Source: Tetracladium setigerum | Taxonomy: Eukaryota > Ascomycota > Leotiomycetes > Helotiales | Assembly (NCBI GenBank): GCA_031472005.1 | Contig: PZJY01000008.1 | Coordinates: forward strand, 1,674,001-1,738,000 | DNA length: 64,000 nucleotides | Direction of reading: 5' to 3' | Shown: in pieces, positions 46,807 to 59,139 of the stretch | Layout of the letters: every line of letters starts with the position of its first letter | Position numbering within the stretch: position 1 is the stretch's first letter | Notes under the pieces: generated by a model | The model's database searches: none | Seen by the model: only the letters and a program-made list of their open reading frames with translations | What the model was told of the DNA's origin: nothing | Translations under genes and position numbers: made by a program

Positions 46807-48330
46807 ATGAGATAAGTAGCTGGGTGAGATGAGTTGAGTCTGATTAGAGAGCGAGACGAAATCATTGGGAAAATGGGGCAAGAGTTTTATGGGACAGCTA
46901 CAATAGCGAAATGATGACTAGACGAACCCAAATTCCTTTTTTTCTGTGCCCTTGAAATCACTTTTATAACTCTAAACCACTTCTTCACCTCCCTCATCTC
47001 TCCTCTTCCCACATCAGTTGTTCTGCTGCATATAAATATACTGTCGCTCATCACACCAAAACCTTTTTTTACACGACGAGATTACCACTGTTTTAATTGC
47101 ACGACGCTGAGATGCCAAACAATCCCGCAGCACCCATTTTTATTAGCCTTTTTTTCCTTATAGTGGTACCATTTTGGGCAGTGCCAAAGAAAAGAATACA
47201 CAGGTTTAAGGTGGTTTGCAGACGATGATTCAGGATGTGAGATTTGATTGCGGTCTTTACTTTTTGCGACTGTCAATTTCATATCATTGTTATTTGTTGG
47301 ATTACTACCATCTTTCAAGCGCTGTCACTTGTTGCATCACTGTCATCTTTCAAGTACTGTCATTTCGCTACCACTTTCACGTACCATCGAGCTCGCATTT
47401 TAATTCCAAAACTACTTCTCCCAAAAGCCCACTGCACTTGACATATTGATTCGTGAAACGGCGGCACTGGAATCTCTTCCCTTCGCATCTATTTTACCAC
47501 ATCTTAGATAACGGAAGCAGATAACTAGGAATAAACAGTTAATTATTCAAAATACTTTACACCGAATAGTTCGACTTCACTATCCTTTAAATCATATCTA
47601 ATGTCCTGGTCGAGAATGATCTGTCCCACATAACTATCAGTAGTCCTTACAAATCAACTTGTGCTGCTTGTTGAAGGGATTCATATATACTTATTCTAGT
47701 CTAGGTAACGTTTGGATAGGTGAAGTACAGTGGACGAGGGAGGAGTGATCCTGCTTGAATACTCTATTTACTCTATCTGATATTCAAATACCTCGGCTTT
47801 TCATCCCCGGATTACTAGAATACACAACGGAGAGGAGGTGATGATAGAGAAGAACATCCAATCTTTTATTCTGATTTCCATCTCATCTTCTATGTTGTCT
47901 CCTTCGTCATCTCCCACCTCCCTTCCACCTCCCAAATTTCACACAATACCTTCCTCCCACCATGACATGAAACCCACAACATCTATTTCCCCACCTGAAA
48001 ATAAATCCTAACAACTCAAAACCAGAAGACGAAGAAGTTACAGAAGTAACAGAAAGCGAGAGATCTCCGACGTAGACAAATGAATGCAAAAATTCTCTCT
48101 TTGAAAAGTTCAACAATGTTACCTCCCTACCTACCTAATTATCTCATTTCTAGGTATCTCTCTCATCTCCATCCAATGCCCCCAAAAAACACCAAAAACT
48201 CTAATGATATAAATGATATAATGCATGAGTTTCCAACCAAACCCTCCTCCTTCCCATCACCTTCTTATCTCCACTTCTCCTCCCTATTCCAAATCCCCAC
48301 ACCACCCACCATACCCACCCAGGCACCTAC
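46807..48330. other. Intergenic between convergent twinfilin and carrier genes
   Basis: 3' flanks of both genes. A short phrase, GCTGTCACTTGTTGCATCACTGTCATCTTTCAAG-like, recurs in part at 47,305-47,365 as a small local duplication. A pyrimidine-rich stretch lies just past the carrier stop. No gene recognised. Confidence 0.45.
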
Positions 48331-50011
48331 TCATTCCTCATACTTTCCCCCAACCATAGGTATATTACTATTCTCCAACTTCTCCTTCAAAAACTCATAT
48401 ACCGTAAACGTGACGGCTTGACCAGGCGCAACACGCATGATTCGAGGTGTGATTCCCTTGTAGAATGCATGAAATCCTTCTTGTCTGTTTGACACGAAAC
48501 GATAAATGTTATGGTTAGCAAAATTATTTCTTACTTTCTTTCTTTCTCTGTACAGCAAAGAACGAAGTTTTACATCATGATACTGCTACCCGAGAGAGTA
48601 AAAAGAAAAAATGAAATAAAAGGGTGGGAATAGTGTGGTTAAAAAAAGGGGGAGAGTGAAAAGCAAGCAACGCGTAGGCAGAGTCAAGAAAAAACATCAA
48701 TCCACCCGACCAACCACCCCCCCAGCACCATCCAGGTCAAAAAAAGCTGTACCCACCTAAACATCTCACTCGCAATATTCTTGATTCTCCCCAGGGCCGT
48801 CTCACCCGGAATGCCAGGGTTCTTCTGTAGTCTCGTTTTTATCGTGTCGATGGGTGCGTTGCTCAGTGGGCCCATGGCGCCCGAGACGAGACCGATGAGC
48901 GTTGTTTGGTAGGAGGGGAGAGTGGTAGATTCGTATTGGGGTTGGTGCCGTTGGAGGATTGCTTTGAATTCGGTGTAGGCAGTGAAGTTTACGGCTTGGT
49001 TGGATCCTGTTTACATTTAAATATTTCAGTTGGTTAGATAATGAAGATTTTTGGGGTGGTTTTGATGGTATGGTATGTATATGTGTGGGATGGGTAGGGG
49101 GAAGACATACCCTGCCGTAAAGCAGTCAAACTAACACCTCTCCATAAAGCACCTACTCCCTCTTCTTTGATTACAGTGTAGAAGGCATGTGGTGCGCTAC
49201 GGTATTTGACTTGCTCGAGAGGGTCGGCCATGCTGTGGTATTGACCTTGGAGACGAATTTTGATCACTTCCATGGGTGTTACGACAGCGACTGCCTCAGT
49301 GACTCCTGCGCCTAGACCGGCTGTAGAATAATACAGATATCAGTACTGAAATCCCATGTGCATCAGAGAAAGGAATGTAGGTAAATTCCTCGGCAAGAAA
49401 TCTCCAGCTCTATTTTGCACAACACAACAAAAAGGCAGAAATCAAACTTACCCAAAAACGTCGCCTTCCCACTAACCAAACCCGTCTCCCTATCCGCCAA
49501 CAACTTTTTATAGGCCTCAAAACTCGTAAAACGAATTGCCATCTTGGGAACGATACCCGTCACCACGGCTCCAAGACCCTTGTATAGTGCCAATGGTGTC
49601 TCTCGCTTTATGATGTCTGCACCAGTGGTGATGAAGCCTCGTTTTTTGGCACCTTTTACGCGTGCACGACGGGATAGTTGCATGCGCACTTTGATTGTGT
49701 CTGTGGGGTGTTAGGAAAAGGAGAATTAGGGGGAGGAGGTCGTGGTGGTGGGAGTGGGTAGGTAAGTACCGAGGGGATGGCAGACGAGCGCTTCCATCAT
49801 TCCTGCTGCACCTCCGGCTGGGAAGTTGGAAAGATGTTAGCATGTTTTCTTCGTTTTATTTCTAGTAGTATTCAATCTGATATGATATCTTTTGTGCCAT
49901 TTGGTGGGATATGACTCAGAATTTCGAGCGAGGTGCGAACATACCGATCAAATTTGTAGCTACGGAAGCTGGCTTCTTGCCGTCGCTTCCCTTTGTGCTT
50001 TTCGCAGACAT
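48331..50011 (-). CDS. SFC1: Mitochondrial succinate/fumarate-type carrier (SFC1/ACR1)
   Basis: Six-helix inner-membrane exchanger that brings succinate in and fumarate out, needed for growth on C2 compounds. Exons 50011-49945, 49817-49770, 49700-49452, 49320-49111, 49006-48757 and 48484-48331 give 325 residues, close to yeast Sfc1. All joins are in phase. The three carrier signatures are visible: HPLDTIKVRMQ (completed across a splice), TPMEVIKIRLQ and APIDTIKTRLQ. The segments KRGFITTGADIIKRETPLAL and VTGIVPKMAIRFTSFEAYK are like the SFC1/ACR1 branch rather than other carriers. The last intron, 272 bases, is two to four times longer than the other four and lies before the final odd-helix segment. 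The second coding exon is only 48 bases. No frame break seen. Confidence 0.92.
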
Positions 50012-51864
50012 ATTGGAGAGTGATTCGAAGCAATTAATTCAGAATAATCAAAGGTAAAAGTGTAGACGTTGTTACACTCGAAGTTCCTGATTCCGAGTTG
50101 GGTGGTTCGGTTTCGGTATACTGGATTTGATTCCGTGACGCGACAACAATGCTCACAACAGTACCTAGCTAGGTATTCTCCTCGATCAATCAAGACAATC
50201 ACGTATCCCAAAAGAGCAGGCGTGGTAAAAGTGTGCAACAAAGCGAAAAGAGGTAGACAAGTAGTGAAGAGAAAAAGAAGTAGAGCAATTGATAAAACAA
50301 TGGGCTGGAATGAGAAGTTTCGTCAAGGGCCCAGGGATTTTTTGTCACCTCGGTCGAGAGCAAGACCCCTCCAGCAGAGCCACACCATACCGGTTGTTGT
50401 TTAGTCGCATCCTCTGCCCTTACCTTTGGCCCGCGGCATTAGGGAATTTAGGACAACCAGACAAGCAGACGGGTCAGATGGCTGCACAGAAGGAGCTTGG
50501 GAGGAGAGTTTATTGGCTCGACCGCTTGGGGCTGGAATGTGGGAAGGTGTTGGTGGTGGTGGCATGTGGGAGGCTCGAGATGTGATGTGTAAAGTAAAGT
50601 ATTCTCGGTTGAAGGGAGATGCATGCATGGCCGATGAGATGGCCTTGGGACTCGGGAGTAGTGCGTGTGTGTGACTGACGTTTTGGCTTTGATTGTAATG
50701 GTTAATGGGAGCTCTCTCCGAGATGCAATAATGTCGTAAATAATACATTATATTTTGCACACCTTGTCCACGATATAATCTTACAACTTAGCTAAGGCAA
50801 ACAATAATAAAGATAAATGTATGTTTTGTGTCGTGTGTAGATAGATGATTGAGTTTACCTTAGGGAACTTTCACACTTTCACAAGCTTGTGGTTCCTCCG
50901 ACGTTCGTTCGTTCGTCCCCTTTCCCCAGACTTCGGTTGATCAGCGTCGCATGACGTTGGATTCTCGTTCTCGTCGTTGCCGAGCTTGTGAAAGCGACAA
51001 ATGTGTGGGGAAGGCTGTCGGGTGTTTTCGCTGCCGCAATCGGCGAGTCAGATGACTGGCACGTGAAGGTAGATGTGTTCCGAAGTGAGATGAAAAATGA
51101 AACTTGCTGATTGATATCTTTAGATGTCTCAAGTATCCATCTTCAATCCCGAGGAAATGATCTAAATGTACCAGTTGTATAATACAATTCTTAAAAAAAT
51201 GTACTCTCAAGCTTCAAGGTGAACTTCGGTTCGTGTCGCTCCTTCTTTGTCCTTGGCTGCTCCAAGCCGCCTCCAAGATTCCAAGCCTCCAAGGCTCCAG
51301 ATGAATGGACGTGAGCAGAAGCCAAGGGATCTCCAGCTCTTGGTATATTTCAACTTTCATTCCACATCTTCTTGACGAGTTTGCATTCCTACGATGTACT
51401 TTTTGGAAAGCGAATGTAGTATTTCGATATTGACAGTATCCTGTGAGTTGTCTTTCATTATCTCTCACACCTGTCTCATTTGTCAGCAATCTCCATGCAG
51501 TGCCGCAGCAGCGCGTCGAAGGATTCGAGAAAAGTATCTCGACCTCCTCACGACGGTTCCTAACATCAATCGTTTGTCCCTGTTATTGCCCGAGTGATTT
51601 CGCGTCCCTTCAATCTCAATTTCAATTTCAAGATCTATTCTACCGTCAAAGTCCTGAACCTGGGAATTGCTGTGATACTTTGGATTGCGTGCGTCCTGCG
51701 TTCCCTGGACATTACACGTGCAAGACGTGTTGCTTATCGAGTTCATTGACCAGTGTCGAGCACGACGGTCTGCCATACTAGAAAGTACCTACCTGCCTAC
51801 GTTACTGGATGCCGTGGAAGAACTCTATGTCAAGCGACTTCTTTCAGCGACCCATCTCGACAGA
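50012..51864. other. Intergenic, divergent promoters of SFC1 and LtrA-like gene
   Basis: 1.85 kb between divergent genes. A 34-codon plus-strand frame at 50,951-51,055 contains five Cys in a pattern loosely like a fungal zinc cluster, but the spacing does not fit (see rejected items). The frame of the LtrA-like gene stays open upstream to 51,685 without an ATG. Confidence 0.45.
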
Positions 51865-53553
51865 ATGACAGAAAAGACATCACAACCGACCGAGGTGGCT
51901 GCACCAGCATCTCCATCCACAGGCAACCCAATTGACATGGCGAAGAGCTCCAGCACATCAGCGACTCAAGAAAAACCAAGTCCAGATCAACTAAAATTCC
52001 GCTCAAAAAGATCCAGGACAAACCTCGATGAGGTCTTGGTCGAATCGAGGATATTCAAACATAACCACATCATTCGTCGCCCGCGAGCGTTGCAATATTA
52101 CCTCCCCGAAGATGGCGTGCCTCCGCCATTCGAGCGACCTCCTCAATCAGAAACATCATCCATCGCAAATTCAAAGGGCGAAGAACGTTCTACAGACGAC
52201 CTCTTTAAGCAGCTAAATCGGATCGACCTTTTTATCGATCTGGTCTGGGTCGGTATCATCGCTAATCTGTCCCACAGTTTTGGCGAAGAAGCCTTCTCAA
52301 ATAGCGGCAGGGGCATAGGGAGTGCCTTGTTAGAATTCATGCTCCTTTTCATTCCCATCTGGAGACTTTGGGATCAACTCCGCTCGTTTGGGAGCCATTA
52401 CTACAATGACGATGCTCTTCAGCGGCAATTCATGTGTTGGATCCTTGTTCTTGCCGTTGTGTACGGAATCAACGCTCCCTATGTCTTCAGAAAAGACGGG
52501 GAGAGTTCATTGAAGGTCATTATCTCCACATATTTGATTGCTCGATGGTCGTTTGTAGCTGCCCATGGAGTGCAAGCTTTCTTCATGCCCTTCCTACGAC
52601 GGCAATTACTCATTATTTTCATTGGAACACTCCTAGCATCTGCTTTCTGGATCCCCGCAATCTGGCTTCGATATCCATACAAGATATTACTTCTTGTTTT
52701 CGGTAACGCGGTCGAACATCCCTTCGATATCATCATCGCTTCTCCACTCGGAAACCGGCTCATCACTGGAGGATGGAAGAAGGTCGTGCATTATGATCAT
52801 TTCATTGAACGATATGAAGGCTTCTTCATCATCATCTTAGGTGAGGGAGTTTTCAGATTGATTGAAGGAAGTCCCTCCGGATTAGGATTGAATAGCACTA
52901 CTGGCACTGTCCTGACAGTGTTGTTACTGTATTACATGATTCACTACCTCTACTTCAACGGCGATCAAGCCAAGGAATTTGTACATGCTTTGAGAAGGAC
53001 CTGGTGGAGAGGAATGTTATGGCAGATGTCCGTCTCCTCCATCCCTACCCCCTCAGCCATCAAACGTCAAACAATCTAACCGAATGCCAGGTGCCACGTC
53101 ACCCTCTTTGCTGCCCTCCTCGTCCTCGCCTCATCAACACTCTTCCTCGTCAAAACTCGCGCAGAGCAACTCGCCACGAACATAGTCTCAAGCACAGAGG
53201 GAGAAACATCATCCCTCTCCGAACGCTCCGAAGAAAGCAGACCGCAATTCCTCACGGCAGCACTATGGACAGCATCCACGTCTCTTTCAATCGTTGTCTT
53301 GGAGCTCACCTCCATTGCGTTGCTAAATCATCCGCTTGATAAACCCGGTACGCTGGTTGTGAATTCAAGATATGTGAGGCTTGCTCCGCGGGCACTGGGT
53401 ATTGCGATTATCATGTCTTTGCCGAAGATTACGGGGGTAGGTGGGACGGGGTGGTGTGCGGGATCGATGATTGTGTTGTGGAGTTTGTTCTTGTGGGAGT
53501 GGTTGGCGGGGTTGGAGAAGGGGTGGAAGTTTTTTGAGGCGAAGGATGATTAA
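51865..53553 (+). CDS. LtrA-like (low temperature requirement A) multi-pass membrane protein
   Basis: Exons 51865-53027 and 53091-53553 give 541 residues. The 63-base intron starts with GTCCGT and ends in GCCAG; the join reads LWQMCHVTLFAALL in phase. After about 120 polar N-terminal residues there are ten to twelve hydrophobic helices. The first is DLFIDLVWVGIIANLSH, the signature start of the LtrA family. EGFFIIILGEGVFRLI and LYYMIHYLYFNGDQA are further family-typical segments. The family is named from Listeria, where its loss affects growth in the cold. Fungal members are common and have no known transport substrate. ATG 51865 is the first in-frame ATG. The C-terminal helices are followed by a short charged tail. 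No frame break seen. Confidence 0.85.
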
Positions 53554-54156
53554 TGGAATGTTAGATTGGGTTGAAGTATCAAGGTAGTACGGTTAACGGT
53601 TTTAATCCAAAAGCTTTTGAAGATAAAAGTTTTGGTTGGGTGCTTGCTCTCCGTACAATTTGCATGCATCTTACTCTGGGCAGAATAACAACTCCAAGAA
53701 TGTGATTCCAGAGATCAATGAGGAAGGAAATCACTGCAAGAAAATGTACTTATGGACCTCAAAACTTTGAATGAACCTTAGCGTAATCAAATTCTTATTG
53801 CTTTGAATAAAAATTCATCATTCATCAATTGCTTCGAAACCTCAGCCAATTAGTTGGTAATTATATTCTCTTTACTCAACCTTTGCTACCTGTTATGAGC
53901 CGTCCACAACCCACCCCGCACAAGCACTAGCGTCTCGCGTTCCACCCCACCACATTACATCCACAAGTCGCGTCACCTCGATCGTCAAAGAAACCAAAAC
54001 CAAAAAACCAAAACACCAAAAACCAAAGACCGAACATCCACCGTCCTCCATATCTTCTTCCCTTTCCACATCCCTCGGCCACTACCAACCATTGTTACCT
54101 AGATACCCTCACTTCCGCTGCAACCACACACACACACGCACATAAGATACAAGACA
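53554..54156. other. Intergenic, promoter of DHFR gene
   Basis: The last 250 bases are C- and A-rich with CCAAAACCAAAA-like and CACACACA simple sequence just before the DHFR start. Nothing else recognised. Confidence 0.5.
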
Positions 54157-55176
54157 ATGCCCGATCCAAACACAACCACAACCACAATGCCACCACCAAC
54201 AATAACCCGCGAACTCACCCTCATCGTAGCTGCAACCTCCGAAATGGGAATTGGAATTAATGGCACATTACCCTGGACAGGATTGAAGAAGGAAATGGCT
54301 TATTTCGCGAGGGTCACGAAGCGTGTTAGGACTCCTGGTGTACGAATTTCTGTCTATTTGTTTATATCTTCACAGTCTCTTTGGCAATCCCTCTTTCAAT
54401 CCCCCTTTCAATCCCCCTCTCTTTCCCCAATCAATTCTCTCCCAATTCCCCAAATTCAATTCTCCCCTCCCTCCTCAACCCAATACCCCAAGAGCCCACA
54501 AAATTCGATTTCTAGCGCTAATTGCAAGCTTAGAACCAAAACGCAGTAATCATGGGTCGCAAAACCTGGGATTCCATCCCACCGAAATTCCGCCCGTTGA
54601 AAGATAGAACGAATATCGTCATTTCGCGCTCGTTTGATGCGAAGGGTGTTCAAGCACAGCGGGAATCGCTAAAGGGAAGGGAATATTATCAGACTGGTTC
54701 TTTGGAGGCTGCTTTGAGGGCTTTGGGAGATGGTAACATATCATTTTCTCCGCCACCACAAGCGACGGCTTCGGCATCTTCAACGTCAACATCCTCCTCA
54801 AATCCCCCCTTAGCAAGCCTAGCAGCAGCAACAACAATAACAGCAAAAGATCCCAAAACACAAACTCCAGACCACCCCAGCAAAACTCCAGAACTAGAAA
54901 AAATCTTTATAATAGGTGGTGGACAGATCTACAAAGCTGCTTTGGAGATGAAGGAGGCGAAGAGGATATTGTTGACGAGAGTTTTGAGTGAGTTTGAGTG
55001 TGATACGCAGTTTGATGTTATGTTGGGGGTGATGGGGTTGGTGAGGGGGGTGGGTGAGGAAGGGGAAGGAGGAGTTGGATGAGTGGGTTGGGGAGGAGGT
55101 TGAGTGTGGTGAGGGGGGTGTGGTGGAGGAGGCGGGTATTAGGTATGTTTTTGAGATGTGGGAGAGGGAGGGATGA
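54157..55176 (+). CDS. DFR1: Dihydrofolate reductase, 3' frame shift
   Basis: Reduces dihydrofolate with NADPH for thymidylate and purine synthesis. Exons 54157-54337 and 54547-55176; the 209-base intron joins RTPVIMGRKTWDSIP in phase. Seen: the N-terminal substrate/NADPH loop (LTLIVAATSEMGIGINGTLPW), IMGRKTWDSIPPKFRPL, NIVISR, and the NADPH site FIIGGGQIYKAAL. A 40-50 residue Ser/Thr/Pro/Ala-rich insert between LGDGN and the FIIGGGQ strand is extra compared with compact DHFRs. Near the end the frame slips at a run of six G (55,045-55,050). As written it stops at 55,082. With one G fewer it reads GWVRKGKEELDEWVGEE and ends at 55,176 in YVFEMWEREG, the expected C-terminus (269 residues). This is the one break in the window that needs a base removed. 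ATG 54187 is an altern start. Confidence 0.9.
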
Positions 55177-56378
55177 GTTGTGGTGGAGATTGGTGTGTAT
55201 ATAGATATGTATGTACCTAGGTAGGCTTTGCATTGTTGAAACGGTACTAAAATATAGAGAGAATGCTAGGTTGGTGGAAATCGTTTAGATGGGGAAAATA
55301 AAGTAAGCGCTTTCTTTTCCTCCACCCATCTTCCTTTTCGTTCAACCTTTTTATCTCTATGAAAATGAAGATTTTGAAGAATCTCGAAGTCACATCTTCC
55401 AAAAAAATCCCAAAGTCCAAGTAACATTCTACCATTTTTCATATGAGAAATCTTTCTTCTTCTAATGATTATTTCAAAGGGTTGGGAATAACATGGAGAA
55501 AGATAGAAAGCTTCCTAACAATGCAAACGAAATAAGCGGACAGTACTTAATCTCATAGCTTTCATTGTTACCTTACTATACAAAGCCAAGGTACTCACTA
55601 GGTAGCCCTTCCTCTGGTCTTTAAGCTGATAATTTGAGATCTTAAGTAGTCCCTAGTATCGCATTTGAAATTTAATGGGGGTTTGACTTTTTGTTTTTTT
55701 TTAAAAAAATAATACTACACGTAAGCCAGAAATTTCCAATATCTAAAAGCCACCCATTCAAAGCGCTCTTTCCGAAGAAGATGAATATACGAAAGTCTGC
55801 GTGGCCAAATCCGCGCACCGCCTTTCGTTTCTGCCCTACCTTATGGGTGAGCGAACGACGGGGGTGACTCCCAAGGGAATACGAGAAATCGCGCTTTTTC
55901 AGGCTGGCAACTTCGTATGTCTTGATGATGCCTTGCCTTCTGGATTTCTATAATTAATCCCTTTGAATATTTTATCTTTGGTTGCGTTTGTAAATTTGGG
56001 AGTTACCTGTCAACATAGTGGCGGCGGCCTTGTTTTAGGTCCGTTTACGTATCAGGCGATTTTGTCCTCGGTCTACAACGTCTCGTCTCTTCTTGCCTCG
56101 TCTCTAGGTCTGGGATCTCTTTTTTTTTAGAACGGATCTCTTTCGAGTCTCACTCCATTGCTGTTTGGTTCATTCCTCGGGGAAAATCGAGCCAGTCCAG
56201 GACGCCATCGGAAAACATTAAGACGCAACATATACATATGATCTCGTCTTGAAGCAGGGTCGTAGAAGCTCGGAATTCAAGATACAGGACTTTGAAAACA
56301 CTGCTTCAACCGCAACACTCATCCAGGATCATCAGCAAACACATTCCAAGTTTCTGAGCATCAAAATCGACATTCATC
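55177..56378. other. Intergenic, 1.2 kb
   Basis: AT-rich first half with a poly-T/poly-A junction near 55,690-55,712. The second half is the upstream flank of the 702-residue protein gene. No feature recognised. Confidence 0.45.
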
Positions 56379-58593
56379 ATGGAAATTTCTAAAGAATTAC
56401 CCAGAGTTACAACAACAGATGGGGAAAACCAGCCTTACGAAAAACGGACTGCCACAATAGTTGGTCTGAATGGAAACAGCATCAAAATAGAATGTATGTG
56501 GAATACAACCTCAAGTTCAAGCTTCATCACACCCCAGATGCTGGTGCACTTGAACGAGAGTCACGAAACGCTGAACCTCCGGTTTTTCCACATTACACCA
56601 CGCTATATGGAATGGGGAACTGGTACTTATCCATGCACTGCTATCAACCCAACAGGCTTTGTGAATGCATACGTGCAAGACACCATGGGAGTCTTGCATC
56701 CTGTAATATTCTTGGTAGTTCCTTTACCGTCCAGAATACCCAAAATGATGCTTGGAGGACAAATGTTCCGGGAGAACAGCGCAAGAAAAGAATTTCCTCG
56801 TAAAGAAACAAAATCTGCAGAGTATGTTGAAATCTCATCTGCCATGCTCCTGCTAACGAAATCTCAAGTAGAGGGAAATTCGGACACGTCAGTGAAACAC
56901 GCGATACTAGGCACGACATTGAGGATGCGTGCTTAGTTGCTTTGTCTCGGAACAGAGAAGACTCACTTCACGTTTTCAATCAGTTGCGAACATTGAGAGA
57001 TCAATCGACAGTTGAAATTTCCAAATTGAAACATCTACTGGACTCGAATGGATCACCATCTCTTTCGAAAGTCTCGACAGGTGAGGCGACAATCGACAAT
57101 AAGAACTCAATCATTTGGTCAAAACCCAACAGGGCATCAATATCCTCCACCACACTCTCGCTTGTTGGCTACTTGACCAACCCGGAACGATTTGCAGATC
57201 TTTTTCTTGAAGATCAAGGACTCAGGGCGCTGTTCCTCAATGGCTTTCTAGGCCCTCATCCGGATCACTTTGAGCATCGACTGATACTAGAATTGAGACG
57301 GTTGTTAATTTCACTACACGATAATGGTTCAACCGAGAAATTAGAGACCACTTATCACAAGATCTTTGAACATGGAACAGTCATAACGGAAATTATTCGG
57401 AGTAAACTCTGTCCAGAGACTGCAGAGAGTAGCTCGCAGAAGAAACGAAACAAAGCATTCCTTGATGAGCAGCCCACAGTACTTGTTGATCTAGACCACT
57501 GGCAAAAAGTCGTCGCAGGAGATGAAAGAGTCGAGACTATCCGGGATCCGCTAGACTGGGACTCGGAGACCAACGAAGAAAGCGACTCGGAGGAAGAAGA
57601 ACTGCTTCTGTCGCCTCGTACATTGGACATAGCATTCGAAACTTTACGGGAAAATTTAATTGACTTTGTGATTGGCTTCACATCTGCTCCGTGGGAAGCC
57701 CGAGTTACGGATAAGATACATTCCCTTTTAGTCAACACTAAGCAGCTGAAACAAAGGGTCATCAAGCCTACGAGATTTTACAGTTTTATCCTGCCACGCG
57801 ATAAGTCAATTCCCGACCTTTTGACGGCCATTTGCGATGAGTTGACAGCTTTGTTCATTTCTGGTACGTTGGTACCCTTGAATCTCACCAGCGAACTGGC
57901 TTGTACTGATTTTTGATTCTAGTTCCTAGAGAGTATGATCCATCAATAATTCCGTACAGGGAGATAGACGATATACGGCAGGCTTTAGATGAAGCAAGGC
58001 GCCGGAGAGGCAATATTCGACCTTCTATTGATGATGCGAATTTACTGGATAATATCATTCCGCAATTATTACTTGAGCTGAATGACATAGCGTGGGACGT
58101 ACAGAGGGAGGGAACCAATCGTTTAAGAGAAAGGTACAAATGGCAACAAACTCTACAAAAGCAATCTGCAAAAGAGCGCAAGGCAGATGAAGACGACGAG
58201 GATATCTTGTATTATTCTGTTCCATTCGCCAGTCCTGGCAGTCAAATTTTGCCGATCTCGCAGGATCCCTATCTAAATGCAGCTGATGCAACAGAAAAAG
58301 ATCACTATCAAGAGCGAGCAGCACCACACAAAGATCACTGCCAACTGAGATCCTCTCGTGATTTGAAAGTTGAGCTCAATCTGCTCTTTCGCCCATCGGA
58401 AACAAAGCCGGACACGCTGCATGAAATTGGACATGTTGTCCCCTCCGATAGAGTAGGGTCCAATTTAGGCACTGCCGAGAAGGTTGCTCAGGGTGGAACA
58501 GGCTTAGGATCAATGATCGTGGCCATTTCTGCGATTATAGTTGTGGTGGTTATGTTTTTGTTGACATTGCACCCGGGTAACTCGTTACGTTGA
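56379..58593 (+). CDS. Unrecognised 702-residue protein with C-terminal membrane anchor
   Basis: Exons 56379-56821, 56869-57863 and 57923-58593. Donors GTATGT and GTACGT, branch GCTAACG, introns of 47 and 59 bases, both joins in phase (SADRGKFGHV, FISVPREYDP), so the model is sound. No family recognised. The N-terminal 150 residues are beta-like (RTATIVGLNGNSIKIECMW). The middle is helical, with LVGYLTNPERFADLFLEDQGLRALFLNGF and an acidic patch (ESDSEEEELL). The region around IRQALDEARRRR is also helical. The last 30 residues are one strong hydrophobic helix (GLGSMIVAISAIIVVVVMFL) and a short polar end. That is a tail-anchor layout with the bulk of the protein cytosolic. No signal peptide. 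The stop lies only 104 bases from the stop of a small membrane protein on the other strand. Confidence 0.75.
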
Positions 58594-58697
58594 GGTTTGT
58601 GTGGCGTTGGATTATACCATTGGAAGTGGTGGTTATGTGGTACATTCGCCGATCTGAAATTGGTATCCCAAAGGGCGGCGAGCGAGGAATATTCGGC

Positions 58698-59139
58698 TCA
58701 GACCGTAGGGACTTGTTCTTGATAGCGCTTTTGTGATTGTGTCGCCATTTCGAGGAGAAAAATGATGAAGTCGTAACCGATCAGGACAAGGACTGATAGA
58801 AATGTGGCGACGACCATGATGAAGAGGTGACCGGGAATATCTATCAGATCGAGAAAACGTTTGAGGTCGAATTCCGCCAATTGCGCGGGTAGGTAAAATG
58901 GGGTGAGGATGGACCATATACAGAACAGCCTCACGGCATCAAGGAGCTACGAAACCTATCAGCTCAAGGCCGTCGAGAGAAAAAAAAAAGGTTAAAGAAA
59001 CTATATCACTCACGATATAGTCGAACTCTTCCCAATTGGAAGCGTCTATCTCATCCTCCTCTTCGCAGACTTTTCGCAATGTCATGACAAAGGTTGAAAT
59101 TCTGGAAAACCAGTCTTTGTTATTATGATTGTACGACAT
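58698..59139 (-). CDS. Small two-helix membrane protein, function unknown
   Basis: Exons 59139-59014 and 58946-58698 give 124 residues. The donor is GTGAGT, the intron 67 bases, phase 0 (EEFDYILLDAVRLF). An acidic polar N-terminus (CEEEDEIDASNWEEFD) is followed by a first hydrophobic segment (LFCIWSILTPFYLPAQL). A second follows (HLFIMVVATFLSVLVLIGYDFIIFLL), then a short polar tail. No family recognised. It is convergent with the 702-residue tail-anchored protein; a shared role is only a guess. Confidence 0.6.

Noticed and set aside
50951..51055. 34-codon frame with five Cys, loosely like a Zn2Cys6 zinc cluster
   Set aside because: The Cys spacing (x2, x4, x6, x2) does not match the fungal cluster and the frame stops at once. 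No partner exon found.
53004..53339. 111-codon plus-strand frame across the LtrA intron
   Set aside because: Runs through the intron and out of register with the conserved helices. Arg/Pro/His-rich shadow.
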